Source of the DNA: Nevskia ramosa DSM 11499
Lineage (GTDB): Bacteria > Pseudomonadota > Gammaproteobacteria > Nevskiales > Nevskiaceae
Reading direction: 5' to 3'
Length of the DNA: 64,000 nucleotides
NCBI RefSeq assembly: GCF_000420645.1
Contig: NZ_ATVI01000005.1
Span: 62,001-126,000 of the forward strand
The notes under the pieces are model-generated. The model was not told the origin of the DNA and ran no database searches. It saw only the letters and a program-made list of their open reading frames with translations. The translations under genes and the position numbers were made by a program. Shown here one piece after another: positions 7,845 through 16,806 of the stretch (position 1 is its first letter; each line of letters opens with the position of its first letter).

Positions 7845-8843
7845 TCAGCGCAGCTTGATCAGCTTCTTGCCGGTGTTGCGGCCCGAATAGACATCGACCA
7901 GCGCCTGCGGCGCTTCGGCGATGTCGCTGCTGATGTCCTCGGCGTAGCGGAGCGAGCCACCGTTCAGCATCGCTGCGAGCTTGGCGGCAACGTCGTCATA
8001 GCGCTTGATGTGATCGAAGATCACGAAGCCTTCGAGGCGCAGGCGGCGAGTCAGGATTTCACGCTCGATGCGCGGGCCGGTCGGGTTCGGTGCCCAGCTG
8101 GCGATCGACATCGTGCCGCACTGGATCACCCGGCCGAACCAGGCCATGTGGCGGATCACGCTGTCAGCGATCTCCCCGGCGGTGTTGTCGAAGAAGACAT
8201 TGACGCCGTTCGGGCAGGTTTCCTTGAGCTGCGGTTCCAGCGGCCGCTTGTAGTTGATGAAGGCTTCGTAGCCGTAATCGGCGATCGCCTGGCGGCCTTT
8301 CTCGTCTGAACCGACGACGGCAACACCGCGTGCACCGGCCTGCCTGGCGAGCTGGCCGACGATGCTGCCGACCGCACCAGCGGCTGCCGTGACCAGCACC
8401 GTTTCGCCGGGCTTCGGCGCGCCGATGTCATGCAGCGCAAGGTAGGCGGTGAGGCCGTTGATGCCGAGCAGGCCGGCGCCGGTCGATAACGGTGCCTGAT
8501 GCGGATCGACCTTGCGCAGCACGCTCGCAGGCGTGGCGACGCTGTAGTCCTGCCAGCCGAACCAGCCGTAGAGAAACTGGCCCTCGGCGAAGTCCGCGTG
8601 CTTCGACGCGATCACCTTGCCGACTGCCATCGCCCGCATCACCGCGCCGATCGGCACCGGCGGGGCGTAGTTATTCTCATCGTTGACATAGCCGCGCTGG
8701 GCCGGGTCCACGGACAGATAGTGGTTCTCGACCAGGAACTCGCCGTCCTTCAGCTCCGGCACGGCCACGGTCTTCAGCTCGAAGTGCTCGGGCTGCGGGA
8801 TGCCGACCGGGCGGGATTTGAGGGTGATCTGGCGGTTGTTCAT
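7845..8843 (-). CDS. NADP-dependent MDR oxidoreductase (CurA/prostaglandin-reductase type)
   Basis: This 332-residue zinc-independent medium-chain dehydrogenase begins NNRQITLKSRPVGIPQPEHFEL, typical of the YncB/CurA group. It has LSVDPAQRGY, the GLLGINGLTAYLAL segment and the cofactor motif AAAGAVGSIVGQLARQ (about 152-167), and ends in GRNTGKKLIKLR. Family members reduce alkenal or enone double bonds with NADPH. It is convergent with the crotonase gene, with 26 bases between the stops. A dispersed palindromic repeat lies upstream of its start. Its link to the acyl-CoA pathway is only by proximity. Confidence 0.8.
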   Translation of the reverse strand: MNNRQITLKSRPVGIPQPEHFELKTVAVPELKDGEFLVENHYLSVDPAQRGYVNDENNYAPPVPIGAVMRAMAVGKVIASKHADFAEGQFLYGWFGWQDYSVATPASVLRKVDPHQAPLSTGAGLLGINGLTAYLALHDIGAPKPGETVLVTAAAGAVGSIVGQLARQAGARGVAVVGSDEKGRQAIADYGYEAFINYKRPLEPQLKETCPNGVNVFFDNTAGEIADSVIRHMAWFGRVIQCGTMSIASWAPNPTGPRIEREILTRRLRLEGFVIFDHIKRYDDVAAKLAAMLNGGSLRYAEDISSDIAEAPQALVDVYSGRNTGKKLIKLR

Positions 8844-8900
8844 GGGAAACCTTTGTGAAAAAAGCGGAACGACAGTACCTGGGCCGAAACTCTACCCATT

Positions 8901-8989
8901 CGTCATTCCCGCGAAGGCGGGAATCCAGTTTCGACGTACGCACACCGCTGGCAGCAAAGAACTGGATTCCCGCCTGCGCGGGAATGACG
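8901..8989. repeat. Dispersed palindromic repeat, copy 1
   Basis: An 89-base imperfect inverted repeat begins CGTCATTCCCGC and ends GCGGGAATGACG, with inner arms GGAATCCAGTT and AACTGGATTCC. It lies between the MDR oxidoreductase and BadH-like genes. Similar elements occur at 38287 and 49233, and a half-length form at 39566. No coding capacity or target duplication is evident, and it resembles REP/MITE-like elements. Confidence 0.75.
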
Positions 8990-9065
8990 GGCAATTAAAA
9001 AGCCGCGCGGCAACAAGGCCGCGCGGCTTGGTGAAACGAAGGCCAAGCGAAGCTCGGCCGACGTT

Positions 9066-9833
9066 TCAGCCGTGCATCGTCAGGCCGCCCGAGACGGAGA
9101 TCGTCTGGCCGGTCATGAACGAGGCGTCGTCGCTGGCGAGGAACGCCACCAGACCCGGGTAGTCGCTCGGCTCGCCGATGCGGCCCAGCGGCACGCCGCG
9201 GACCATCGCATCGCGGATCTTCTGGCCTTCTTCGCCGGTGCCGACGAAGGCGTCCATCGCCGGAGTGTTGGTCGGGCCGGGGGCGATGCAGTTCAGGGTC
9301 ACGTTCTTGCGCGACACTTCACGGGCCAGCGCCTTGGCGAACGCGATGGTCGCGCCCTTGGTGCCCGAGTACACGACTTCGCCGGACGAACCGACTCTGC
9401 CGGCATCGGACGCGATGAAGATCACGCGGCCACCGCCACGCTGGACCATGCCCGACACCACGGCATGGGTCATGTGCAGCGGGCCCATGTAGTTGATGTC
9501 GACAACCTTCTTCCAGAAGTCCGGAGTGGTCTTCAGGAACGGGATTGGCTTGTCCCAGCCAGCGTTGTTGACCAGCGCCCAGGTCGGGCCGATCTTGGCT
9601 TCGACTTCGGCAACCGCTTTCTTCACGGCTTCGTAGTCGGTGATGTCGCAGATTCCGGCCGTGGCCTTGCCGCCGGCCGCTTCGATCTCGGCAACGGCCT
9701 TGGCCGCTGCTTCCGCATTCATGTCGAGCACGCCGACGATCATGCCTTCTTCCGCCAGACGCTTGGCGATCGCGAGGCCGATGCCGCTGGCTGCGCCGGT
9801 GACCAGGGCCACCTTGTCTTTGAGTCCACGCAA
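9066..9833 (-). CDS. BadH-like 2-hydroxycyclohexanecarboxyl-CoA dehydrogenase (SDR)
   Basis: The best start is a TTG at 9833 preceded by AGGAG eight bases upstream. It gives 255 residues, the length of BadH, beginning RGLKDKVALVTGAASGIG. The remembered BadH pattern is followed closely: LVNNAGWDKPIPF, INYMGPLHMTHAVVSGMV, FIASDAGRVGSSGEVVYSGTKG (catalytic Ser, Tyr-x3-Lys), CIAPGPTNTP and TGQTISVSGGLTMHG. BadH oxidises 2-hydroxycyclohexanecarboxyl-CoA to the 2-keto ester, which BadI opens, so it fits with the BadI-like gene at 6018. Operator 2 lies 100 bases upstream. A longer reading frame up to 9926 would run close to the operator and has no better ribosome site. Confidence 0.8.
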   Translation of the reverse strand: MRGLKDKVALVTGAASGIGLAIAKRLAEEGMIVGVLDMNAEAAAKAVAEIEAAGGKATAGICDITDYEAVKKAVAEVEAKIGPTWALVNNAGWDKPIPFLKTTPDFWKKVVDINYMGPLHMTHAVVSGMVQRGGGRVIFIASDAGRVGSSGEVVYSGTKGATIAFAKALAREVSRKNVTLNCIAPGPTNTPAMDAFVGTGEEGQKIRDAMVRGVPLGRIGEPSDYPGLVAFLASDDASFMTGQTISVSGGLTMHG

Positions 9834-9932
9834 GATTCTTTCTCCTGAAGGGTGCTGCACAATGAATGTCGGGCCAATGTTGGAGATTCCCTGCAGGGCC
9901 AGCCGTGGCTTGCCCCAGGGGTCCAACCAACA

Positions 9933-9950
9933 TAGTATGGCACCATACTA
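9933..9950. promoter_or_regulatory. Palindromic operator 2, TAGTATGG-CA-CCATACTA
   Basis: The repeat has 8-base arms around a CA spacer and is identical over 18 bases to the site at 39642. Its outer TAGTAT can act as a -10 on either strand: TTGCCC lies 17 bases upstream on the plus strand and TTGCGA 16 bases upstream on the minus strand. It sits between the BadH-like gene and the glycerolipid operon, so it may control both. Confidence 0.75.
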
Positions 9951-10091
9951 CAATGTCGATTGGCGTTCGCAAAGCCATCAGCATCGTGACGATCTCCGGC
10001 CGGCCTGACCTTAGTCGGGTGCAGCCGGACCTGGATCGGCACATGTTGATCGCTGATGAAGCACGGTCGACGACACGATGCGGAGGGGTGC

Positions 10092-10931
10092 GTGAACAAC
10101 AGCCAGGCAGCGGGTGAAGCCTACGAGGGCGGTAGCGGATCGGTGCTGGTCTTGCTGCACGGACTTGGCGGTACCTGGCATATCTGGAAGCCGGTATTGC
10201 CGCTGCTGGAGAAGCACCATCGAATCATCGCGCCGACCCTGCCCGGGCATCCGGGCGGCCCGGCGATTCCCGACGGCGTCACGCCGACTGTCGATGTGCT
10301 CGCCGATCTGCTGATCGCCGATCTCAGGGCGCGCGGCATCGAGCACGCTCATGTCGCCGGCAATTCCCTGGGCGGCTGGCTGTCGCTGGAACTGGCACGA
10401 CGCGGCTTCGCGACCTCGGTCACTGCCTTGTCGCCGGCCGGTGGCTGGGCGACCCAGGACGATTACAAGGCGATCGCCAAGTCGTTCCGGATTGTCTTCA
10501 TGATCCTGCCGATCCTGATCTTCCTGACCGCGCTGTTCCTGCGTTTCGCCTGGGTTCGCCGCACGCTGAACAAGCAGGGCATGGAGCGCGGCGATCGGGT
10601 GTCGCCCGCGGAAAGCAGCCGGGCGATGAAGTCGATGCGCGACACGACGATGCTGCCGGCGCTGCTGGTCAGCATGGGCCAGCGTGGCGGCATCGCGCCG
10701 TTCAAGGTCAATCCGCCGCTGGTGCGCATCGCCTGGTGCGAGCTCGACAAGGTCATTCCGTTCGCGCGCTACGGCAAGCCGCTGCAGACCGTCGTGCAGG
10801 GCTCGGAAAGCCTGTTCCTGCCCGGCTGCGGCCACGTGCCGATGTATGACGATCCTGAGCTGGTGACGTCGGTGATCCTCGCCACCACCGCGCGTGTCGA
10901 CGCCGCGGCTGCAGGGAGCATTGCAGCATGA
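10092..10931 (+). CDS. Alpha/beta hydrolase, first gene of the glycerolipid operon
   Basis: A GTG at 10092 with GGAGG a few bases upstream is the preferred start (279 residues). An ATG at 10056 is the alternative. The fold is shown by VLLHGLGGTWHIW, the nucleophile elbow GNSLGG, an acid in CELDKVIP and the late His in GCGHVPMYDDP. A hydrophobic stretch, RIVFMILPILIFLTALFL, in the cap region could make it membrane-associated. Its stop overlaps the next ATG (ATGA), tying it to acyltransferase genes. An esterase or lipase acting on acylglycerols is plausible, but the substrate is not evident. Confidence 0.75.
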   Translation: MNNSQAAGEAYEGGSGSVLVLLHGLGGTWHIWKPVLPLLEKHHRIIAPTLPGHPGGPAIPDGVTPTVDVLADLLIADLRARGIEHAHVAGNSLGGWLSLELARRGFATSVTALSPAGGWATQDDYKAIAKSFRIVFMILPILIFLTALFLRFAWVRRTLNKQGMERGDRVSPAESSRAMKSMRDTTMLPALLVSMGQRGGIAPFKVNPPLVRIAWCELDKVIPFARYGKPLQTVVQGSESLFLPGCGHVPMYDDPELVTSVILATTARVDAAAAGSIAA

Positions 10932-12808
10932 ATCTGATGAACCTCAATCCGGTGGTCGCCGCGACCCTGATCCAGCGCCGCCAGGTAGCCCGGCAGGTGT
11001 CGCGCAGCGAACGCTTCGTCGACCAGATCGGCAAGCTCGCCGCCCAGCTCAAGCTGCCGGTCGACAAGGTCGCCGCCGAAGCGCTGAAAGGCCTCGAAGA
11101 GATCGTCACCGTGCAAAGCCCGGCGTTCGCGGCGATGTTCGATTACGGCCTCGGCCCGCTGCATACGCGAGCCTGGACGGTCGATGCCGACCTCGACGCG
11201 CTGGCCAAGCTCAAGCAGCTCAACGAGACCAATGCGCTGGTCTATCTGCCGACCCATCGCAGCTATGCCGATGCCTTCATCCTGTCGCGCCTGCTGCGCG
11301 ACAACGGCCTGAAGCGCAATCACATCCTGGGTGGCAACAACCTCGGCTTCTGGCCGCTCGGCACGATCATCCGCCGCTCCGGCGGCATCCTGATCCGGCG
11401 CAGCTTCCAGGACGACGAAGTCTACAAGCTGGTGGTCCGCGAATACCTCGCCTGGCTGGCCGCGCAGCGCCGCAATCTCGAGTGGTACATGGAAGGCGGG
11501 CGCAGCCGCACCGGCAAGCTCCGGCCGCCGAAGTACGGCCTGCTCAGCTATCTGGTCTCGGCGATCGAAAGCGGTGGTGCCGACGACATGCTGCTGGTGC
11601 CGGTCTCCACCACCTACGACCAGATGCACGAAGTCGGTCGCATGGCCGCCGAGGAAGCCGGGGCCGCCAAGGCCAAGGAAAATCTGCTCTGGCTCGCCGG
11701 CTACGCCCGCACCCAGCAGAAGCTGATCGGCAGCGCCTATGTACGCTTCGGTGAGCCACTGAGCTTGAAGGAAGCACTGGCCCGCGCCGATGCCGATGGT
11801 CCGGGCAAGTGGACGGTCGCCAAGATCGCCTTCGAAGTGTTCCAGCGCATCAACCGAGTCACGCCGGTCACCGCACCGGCGCTGGTCACGCTGGCGCTGC
11901 TCGGCGTCCGTGATCGGGCGCTGACCCTGGGTGAAGTCCACGAGCTGGTGCTGCCGCTGCTCGACTACGCCGATGCTCGCGGGCTGCCGAGTTCGCATCT
12001 CGACGAGCTGCGCAGTCCCGAAGGCGTCGAGCTGACCCTGGCGACGCTCAAGGACAGCGGCGTGGTCAGCCGCTACGACGCCGGCACCGAAGTGGTGTTC
12101 GCGATCGAGCCTGGTCAGCACTCGGTCGCGGCGTTCTACCGCAATAGCGCGGTGCACTGGTTCATCAACCGGGCGATTCTCGAAGTGGCGCTGCTCGACA
12201 CCAGCCAGGAAGAACTCACCGGTCCGCTGGAGCGTGCCTGGCAGTCGGCGTTCGCGCTGCGCGATCTTTTGAAATTCGATTTCTTCTTCAGCGACAAGGC
12301 CACTTATCGCGAGGAACAGAAGTCCGAATCGCGAATGTTCGACGCCAAGTTCAGGCAGAAGGCAGTCACCGCCGAAGGTCGGCGCGGCATCCTGCTGAAC
12401 TCGCCGTTCCTGATTGCCCATCGGGTGCTGACGCCGTTCATCGAAGCCTATTTCATCGTTGCCGATCGCCTTGCCGCGCAGCCGGTTGATGCCAAGATCG
12501 ACAAGAAGAAGCTGACCGAGGAATGCGTCAGCGTCGGCCGCCAGTACGTCATGCAGAAGCGCCTGAGCAGCCCGGAATGCGTATCGCGAGAAGTGTTCGC
12601 CAATGCGCTGTCGCTGGCGGCGAACCGCGATCTGCTGAAGCCGGGCGCACCGGATCTCGCCAAGCGCCGTCAGGATTTCGCCGACGAACTGGCCTCGGTC
12701 GTGCAGCGTCTCGCGGCGATCGAACAGCTGGACGAGGCGCGTCGCGCGCCACCGCCGGAAGTCCCCTCCGAACGGGTCATCGAACTCCAGGAATCCGCTT
12801 CCGCATGA
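10928..12808 (+). CDS. Glycerol-3-phosphate acyltransferase, PlsB family
   Basis: This 626-residue protein carries all four glycerolipid acyltransferase motifs: His110-x4-Asp115 in THRSYAD, GGILIRR (152-158), EGGRSRTGK (189-197) and VPVSTTYDQ near 220. The spacing and C-terminal region fit the PlsB/GPAT group rather than the short PlsC group, though it is shorter than E. coli PlsB (about 800 residues). It would acylate sn-glycerol-3-phosphate (possibly dihydroxyacetone phosphate) at position 1 at the inner membrane. It overlaps both neighbours by ATGA. Mycobacterial PlsB2 is followed by a similar HAD-PlsC fusion, which supports the assignment. Confidence 0.85.
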   Translation: MNLMNLNPVVAATLIQRRQVARQVSRSERFVDQIGKLAAQLKLPVDKVAAEALKGLEEIVTVQSPAFAAMFDYGLGPLHTRAWTVDADLDALAKLKQLNETNALVYLPTHRSYADAFILSRLLRDNGLKRNHILGGNNLGFWPLGTIIRRSGGILIRRSFQDDEVYKLVVREYLAWLAAQRRNLEWYMEGGRSRTGKLRPPKYGLLSYLVSAIESGGADDMLLVPVSTTYDQMHEVGRMAAEEAGAAKAKENLLWLAGYARTQQKLIGSAYVRFGEPLSLKEALARADADGPGKWTVAKIAFEVFQRINRVTPVTAPALVTLALLGVRDRALTLGEVHELVLPLLDYADARGLPSSHLDELRSPEGVELTLATLKDSGVVSRYDAGTEVVFAIEPGQHSVAAFYRNSAVHWFINRAILEVALLDTSQEELTGPLERAWQSAFALRDLLKFDFFFSDKATYREEQKSESRMFDAKFRQKAVTAEGRRGILLNSPFLIAHRVLTPFIEAYFIVADRLAAQPVDAKIDKKKLTEECVSVGRQYVMQKRLSSPECVSREVFANALSLAANRDLLKPGAPDLAKRRQDFADELASVVQRLAAIEQLDEARRAPPPEVPSERVIELQESASA

Positions 12809-14253
12809 CCGCACTCGAACAGCAACTGCAGCGCATCGCCGATGGTCCGTCGGGGCCGAAGATCGGCGCCTTCTTCGATTACGACGGTACCCTGATCGAT
12901 GGCTATTCGGCGGCGGCCTATTTCACCGATCGCATCAAGCGCGGCGACATCGGCGCCAAGGAGCTGATCGAGACCGTGAAGATGGCCCGCAAGGGCGATC
13001 TCAGCGACGCCGAGTTCAACGACATCATCGGCAAGGGCATTCTCGACTGGGCCGGCCAGACCGAAGCCGAGATGCGCGCGCTGTGGCAGCGGCTGTGGCT
13101 GGCGAAGACGGCGACGACCTTGTTCCCGGAGTCCTGGAAACTGGTCGACGCCCATCAGAAGAAAGGCCATACGGTAGCCATCGCGTCGTCGGCGACGCTG
13201 TACCAGATCGAGCCGCTGGCTCGCGAGTACGGCATCGAACATATCGTCTGCACGCGGGCAATGATCCGCAACGGCCGACTCACCGGCGGTGTCGAAGGCT
13301 CGCCGGCCTGGGGCGATGGCAAGGCGGCTGGCGTGCGGGCGTTCGCGAAAGCCCAGGGCATCAATCTGAAATCGAGCTATGGCTACGCCAACGGCAATGA
13401 GGACATCGCGTTCCTGAAGGCGGTCGGCAAGCCCAGCGCGGTGCAGCCGAAGCCGGAGCTTGAGAAGGTCGCGATCGAAGGCGGCTGGCCGGTGCTGCGT
13501 TTTCCGCGCCGCAGTCGTGGCCCGGCGCAAGCGGTGGCGCGCACCGTCGGTGCCTATGCCGCGATGGGCGCCAGCTTCGTCGCCGGGCTCGGGCTCGAGA
13601 AGCTCACCGGCGATACCCGCCGCGCCGCCGATTTCATCACGGCGACTGCCGGTGATGCGGCGCTTGCTGTGCTCGGCGTCAAGGTCGATCTGGTCGGTGC
13701 GGAAAACCTGCACAAGTACCGGCCCTGCGTGTTCATCCTCAATCATCAGAGCAAGTTCGATCTGTTCCTGATGATGAAGTTGGTGCGCGGCAAGTTCAGC
13801 GGCGTGGCCAAGGCCGAAGCGGCGAACGTGCCGGGCTTCGGCCGCTACATGAAGATGACCGATATCGCTTTTCTCGATCGCGCCAATTCGCAGAAATCGA
13901 TCGATGCGCTGAAGCCTGCCGTCGACCGCCTGAAGGCTGGCCTGAGCATCTGCATCGCGCCGGAAGGCACGCGCTCGTGGACGCCGAAGCTCGGCAAGTT
14001 CAAGAAGGGCGCTTTCCACATGGCGATGCAGGCCGGGGTGCCGATCGTGCCGGTGGTGATCCGCAATGCCGGCGAGATCATGGGACGCAACGATCAGACG
14101 ATGCGTGCCGGCACCTTGCAGGTGACCGTGCTGCCGGGCATCGACGTCTCGAAGTGGAAGCCCGAAGAGCTGAACGAACGGATCGCCGAAGTGCAGCAGC
14201 TGTACGTCGACACGATGAACCACTGGCCAGCTTCGGAAGGGCAGGCGGCATGA
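12805..14253 (+). CDS. Bifunctional HAD-IB phosphatase / 1-acylglycerol-3-phosphate acyltransferase
   Basis: The ATG at 12805 overlaps the stop of the PlsB-like gene and gives 482 residues. Residues 20-210 are a HAD-IB (SerB-like) phosphatase: DYDGT with Asp25 and Asp27, IASSAT (127-131) and [11 protein letters not shown] as motif III. Residues 290-480 are a PlsC acyltransferase: NHQSKFD with His314 and Asp319, then EGTRS (387-391) and [11 protein letters not shown]. The fusion could make phosphatidic acid and dephosphorylate a phospho-intermediate on the way to diacylglycerol. The same architecture is known in mycobacteria (PlsC, Rv2483c). Its place before a WS/DGAT gene fits neutral-lipid synthesis. 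Confidence 0.88.
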   Translation: MTALEQQLQRIADGPSGPKIGAFFDYDGTLIDGYSAAAYFTDRIKRGDIGAKELIETVKMARKGDLSDAEFNDIIGKGILDWAGQTEAEMRALWQRLWLAKTATTLFPESWKLVDAHQKKGHTVAIASSATLYQIEPLAREYGIEHIVCTRAMIRNGRLTGGVEGSPAWGDGKAAGVRAFAKAQGINLKSSYGYANGNEDIAFLKAVGKPSAVQPKPELEKVAIEGGWPVLRFPRRSRGPAQAVARTVGAYAAMGASFVAGLGLEKLTGDTRRAADFITATAGDAALAVLGVKVDLVGAENLHKYRPCVFILNHQSKFDLFLMMKLVRGKFSGVAKAEAANVPGFGRYMKMTDIAFLDRANSQKSIDALKPAVDRLKAGLSICIAPEGTRSWTPKLGKFKKGAFHMAMQAGVPIVPVVIRNAGEIMGRNDQTMRAGTLQVTVLPGIDVSKWKPEELNERIAEVQQLYVDTMNHWPASEGQAA

Positions 14254-15257
14254 GCCGGAAGATCCGCATCGCCGTGCTCGGTGCCGGCTCCTGGGGCACC
14301 ACAGTCGCGTCGCTGGCTTCGCGCAACACCCAGACCACGATCTGGGCGCGCAAGGCCGACACCGCCGACGAGATCAATCGCGAGCATCGCAACTCCGCCT
14401 ATCTGAAAGGCCTGCCGCTGTGTTCGCGGCTGCTCGCCACTTCTTCACTGCATGAAGCGGTGCACGACTGCGATGTGCTGGTGGTCGGTGTGCCCTCGCA
14501 CAGCTTCCGCGACACCTTGCGGGCCGTGGCGCCGCTGCTGCGGCCCTGGGTGCCGGTGATCAGCCTCGCCAAGGGTCTGGAGCAGGGCAGCCACATGCGG
14601 ATGACCGAGGTCATCAACCAGGAACTGCCGGGTCATCCAGCTGGCTTGCTGGCCGGTCCGAACATCGCCCGCGAAGTGCTGCAGGGCATGGCTGCTGCCG
14701 CGGTGCTGGCGATGGCCGATGAACAGGTGGCGCGCGCGCTGCAGCCACTGTTCTCCAGCGCCGTGTTCCGTGTCTACACCAACAGCGATGTCATCGGCTG
14801 CGAACTCGGCGGGCCGTTGAAGAATGTCATCGCCATTTCCGCCGGCATGGCCGAAGGGCTTTCGGTTGGCGAGAACACGCGCGCGATGGTCATCACCCGC
14901 GGTTTGGCCGAGATCACCCGGCTCGGTGTCGCGCTTGGTGGCGAGGCGGAAACCTTTTCCGGCTTGACCGGCCTGGGCGATCTGCTGACCACCTGCATGA
15001 GCCCGCTGTCGCGCAATCGCCAGGTCGGCGAGCAGTTCGCCAAGGGCCGCACGACGGCGGAAATCGTCGCCTCGATGAACATGGTCGCCGAAGGCATCAA
15101 GACGTCCAGCGTGGTCATGGAACTGGCGGCGCAATACGGCGTGGTGATGCCGATCGCCGCCGAAGTGGCCGCCGTGGTCAAGGGCGAGCACGGTGCCGTA
15201 CAGGCCTTCCGTGGCCTGCGCCGGCTGGCCGCCGGCGCCGAAAACAGCGCCGGCTGA
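14250..15257 (+). CDS. gpsA: NAD(P)H-dependent glycerol-3-phosphate dehydrogenase
   Basis: With the ATG at 14250 (ATGA overlap with the preceding gene) the protein has 335 residues, the usual GpsA length. It starts [16 protein letters not shown] (Rossmann GxGxWG), has [15 protein letters not shown], and the substrate/catalytic Lys in [10 protein letters not shown], then [15 protein letters not shown], a GpsA signature. It reduces dihydroxyacetone phosphate to sn-glycerol-3-phosphate, the acceptor for the PlsB-like enzyme two genes upstream. Placing it inside the acyltransferase operon makes that operon self-sufficient from DHAP and acyl-CoA. A second housekeeping gpsA may exist elsewhere. Confidence 0.93.
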   Translation: MSRKIRIAVLGAGSWGTTVASLASRNTQTTIWARKADTADEINREHRNSAYLKGLPLCSRLLATSSLHEAVHDCDVLVVGVPSHSFRDTLRAVAPLLRPWVPVISLAKGLEQGSHMRMTEVINQELPGHPAGLLAGPNIAREVLQGMAAAAVLAMADEQVARALQPLFSSAVFRVYTNSDVIGCELGGPLKNVIAISAGMAEGLSVGENTRAMVITRGLAEITRLGVALGGEAETFSGLTGLGDLLTTCMSPLSRNRQVGEQFAKGRTTAEIVASMNMVAEGIKTSSVVMELAAQYGVVMPIAAEVAAVVKGEHGAVQAFRGLRRLAAGAENSAG

Positions 15258-15304
15258 TCCGCGCAGCCTCACGCAGCACATACGAACACAGGGATACCCG
15301 CGAC

Positions 15305-16795
15305 ATGAGCAAGCCGGACAACATCGACAACGCGGTGCTCGACGAGCTGTGCGCCTGGGGCGGCCCGAACGAGATGAGCGCCTTCGAGGCGGTGATGTGG
15401 CTCGCCGAAGTCGATCCTCGCCTGCGCTCGACGATCGTCTCGGTGATGGAACTTGACCGCGTGCCGGATTGGGAGCGCTTCAAGGCCGATCACCGCTGGC
15501 TGGTCAACGCCGTGCCGCGCTTCCGCCAGAAGGTGGTGGTGCCGAAGGGCGTCGGCAACCCGGTCTGGGTCGAGGACCCGGATTTCGATCTCGACTACCA
15601 CCTGCGCCGCACGCGCTTGCCGGAGCCGGGCAGCGATCGGCAGATGTTCGATGCCGGCGCGCTGATCGCGATGGCGCCGTTCGATCGCGCCCGCGCGCCC
15701 TGGGAAGCGACCCTGATCGAAGGCCTGTCCGGCGGCCGTGCCGCCTACGTGCTGAAGATGCACCATGCAACCACCGATGGCCTCGGCATCGTCCAGCTGA
15801 TGAGCCGCGTGTTCAGCCGCGATCGCGATGCCGATCAGCGTCCGGAACCGGCGCCGGTCTACGGCCGCAAGCGGGCTGCGACGGCCGCCAATCTCGGCTT
15901 CAAGGCGCTGCGCAAGCAGTTGATCTCGCTGCCGCGCCGCGCGGTCGAAGGTGCCGGCCAGCTCGGCCGCCAGGCGTCCGCCTGGATCAAGTATCCGGAA
16001 GACGCGCAGACGACGATGGACTACCTGAGTTCGGCGAAGCGGATGCTTGGCATCAAGCCGGTGGCCGGCTCGGGCCTGTTCAAGCGCCGCAGCCTGTCCT
16101 GGCGCATGGATGGCATCGAGATTCCGCTAGTCGATCTCAAGGCGGCGTCGAAGGCCGTGCATGCCTCGGTCAACGATACGTTTCTCAGCGCGCTGCTCGG
16201 CGGCTTCCGCCTGTATCACGAGCGCCTGGGCGTCGCGATCAAGGAAATGCCGATCGGCTTCCCGATCAGCCTGAGAGTCGAAGGCGATGCGATGGGCGGT
16301 AACAAGTTCGCCGGCTCGCAGTACGCAGCGCCGATTGCCGAGGCCGATCCGGTCGCCCGCATTCGCCATATCCAGCGCTTCGTCCGCGATACCCGCGCCG
16401 AGCCGGCGCTGGACATCATGATCCGGCTGATGCCGGTGGTGACCAAGCTGCCGATCTCGGTGGTCACCAAGCTGACTGCGGACTTCACCACCGCGCAGGA
16501 CGCGCAGATCAGCAATATTCCCGGCATCACGTATCCAGTCTATTTCGGCGGCGCCCAGGTCACTCATCTGTGGCCGTTCGCGCCGGTGCCGGGCTGCGGC
16601 ATGATGATCGCGATGATTTCCCACAACGGCCGTTGCTGCATCGGCATCAACAGCGATCGCGCCGCCGTAACCGAACCAGAACTGCTGATGGAATGCTTCC
16701 GCGAAGGCCTGGAAGAAGTGCTGGCGCTGGGTCGCCCGGCGCCGACGGCGAAAGCCGCCAAGAGCAGCAAAGAAACCGCTACCGACAAGAGCTGA
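15305..16795 (+). CDS. Wax ester synthase / acyl-CoA:diacylglycerol acyltransferase (WS/DGAT)
   Basis: This 496-residue protein has the WS/DGAT active-site motif HHATTDG (153-159), the N-terminal segment MSAFEAVMWLAEVD, FDRARAPWE, and the C-terminal-domain motif VNDTFLSALLGGFR. It would transfer acyl groups from acyl-CoA to diacylglycerol, giving triacylglycerol, or to fatty alcohols, giving wax esters. It acts at the cytoplasmic membrane where lipid bodies form. It follows gpsA by 47 bases in the same operon as PlsB- and PlsC-type enzymes, so triacylglycerol is the more likely product. The relative preference for diacylglycerol and alcohols cannot be read from sequence. Confidence 0.88.
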   Translation: MSKPDNIDNAVLDELCAWGGPNEMSAFEAVMWLAEVDPRLRSTIVSVMELDRVPDWERFKADHRWLVNAVPRFRQKVVVPKGVGNPVWVEDPDFDLDYHLRRTRLPEPGSDRQMFDAGALIAMAPFDRARAPWEATLIEGLSGGRAAYVLKMHHATTDGLGIVQLMSRVFSRDRDADQRPEPAPVYGRKRAATAANLGFKALRKQLISLPRRAVEGAGQLGRQASAWIKYPEDAQTTMDYLSSAKRMLGIKPVAGSGLFKRRSLSWRMDGIEIPLVDLKAASKAVHASVNDTFLSALLGGFRLYHERLGVAIKEMPIGFPISLRVEGDAMGGNKFAGSQYAAPIAEADPVARIRHIQRFVRDTRAEPALDIMIRLMPVVTKLPISVVTKLTADFTTAQDAQISNIPGITYPVYFGGAQVTHLWPFAPVPGCGMMIAMISHNGRCCIGINSDRAAVTEPELLMECFREGLEEVLALGRPAPTAKAAKSSKETATDKS

Positions 16796-16806
16796 GAATC
16801 CACCCC

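Noticed and set aside
10769-12814. Long antisense open frame opposite the PlsB-like gene
   Set aside because: The plus strand has all four acyltransferase motifs and ATGA-coupled neighbours; the antisense frame is composition-driven.
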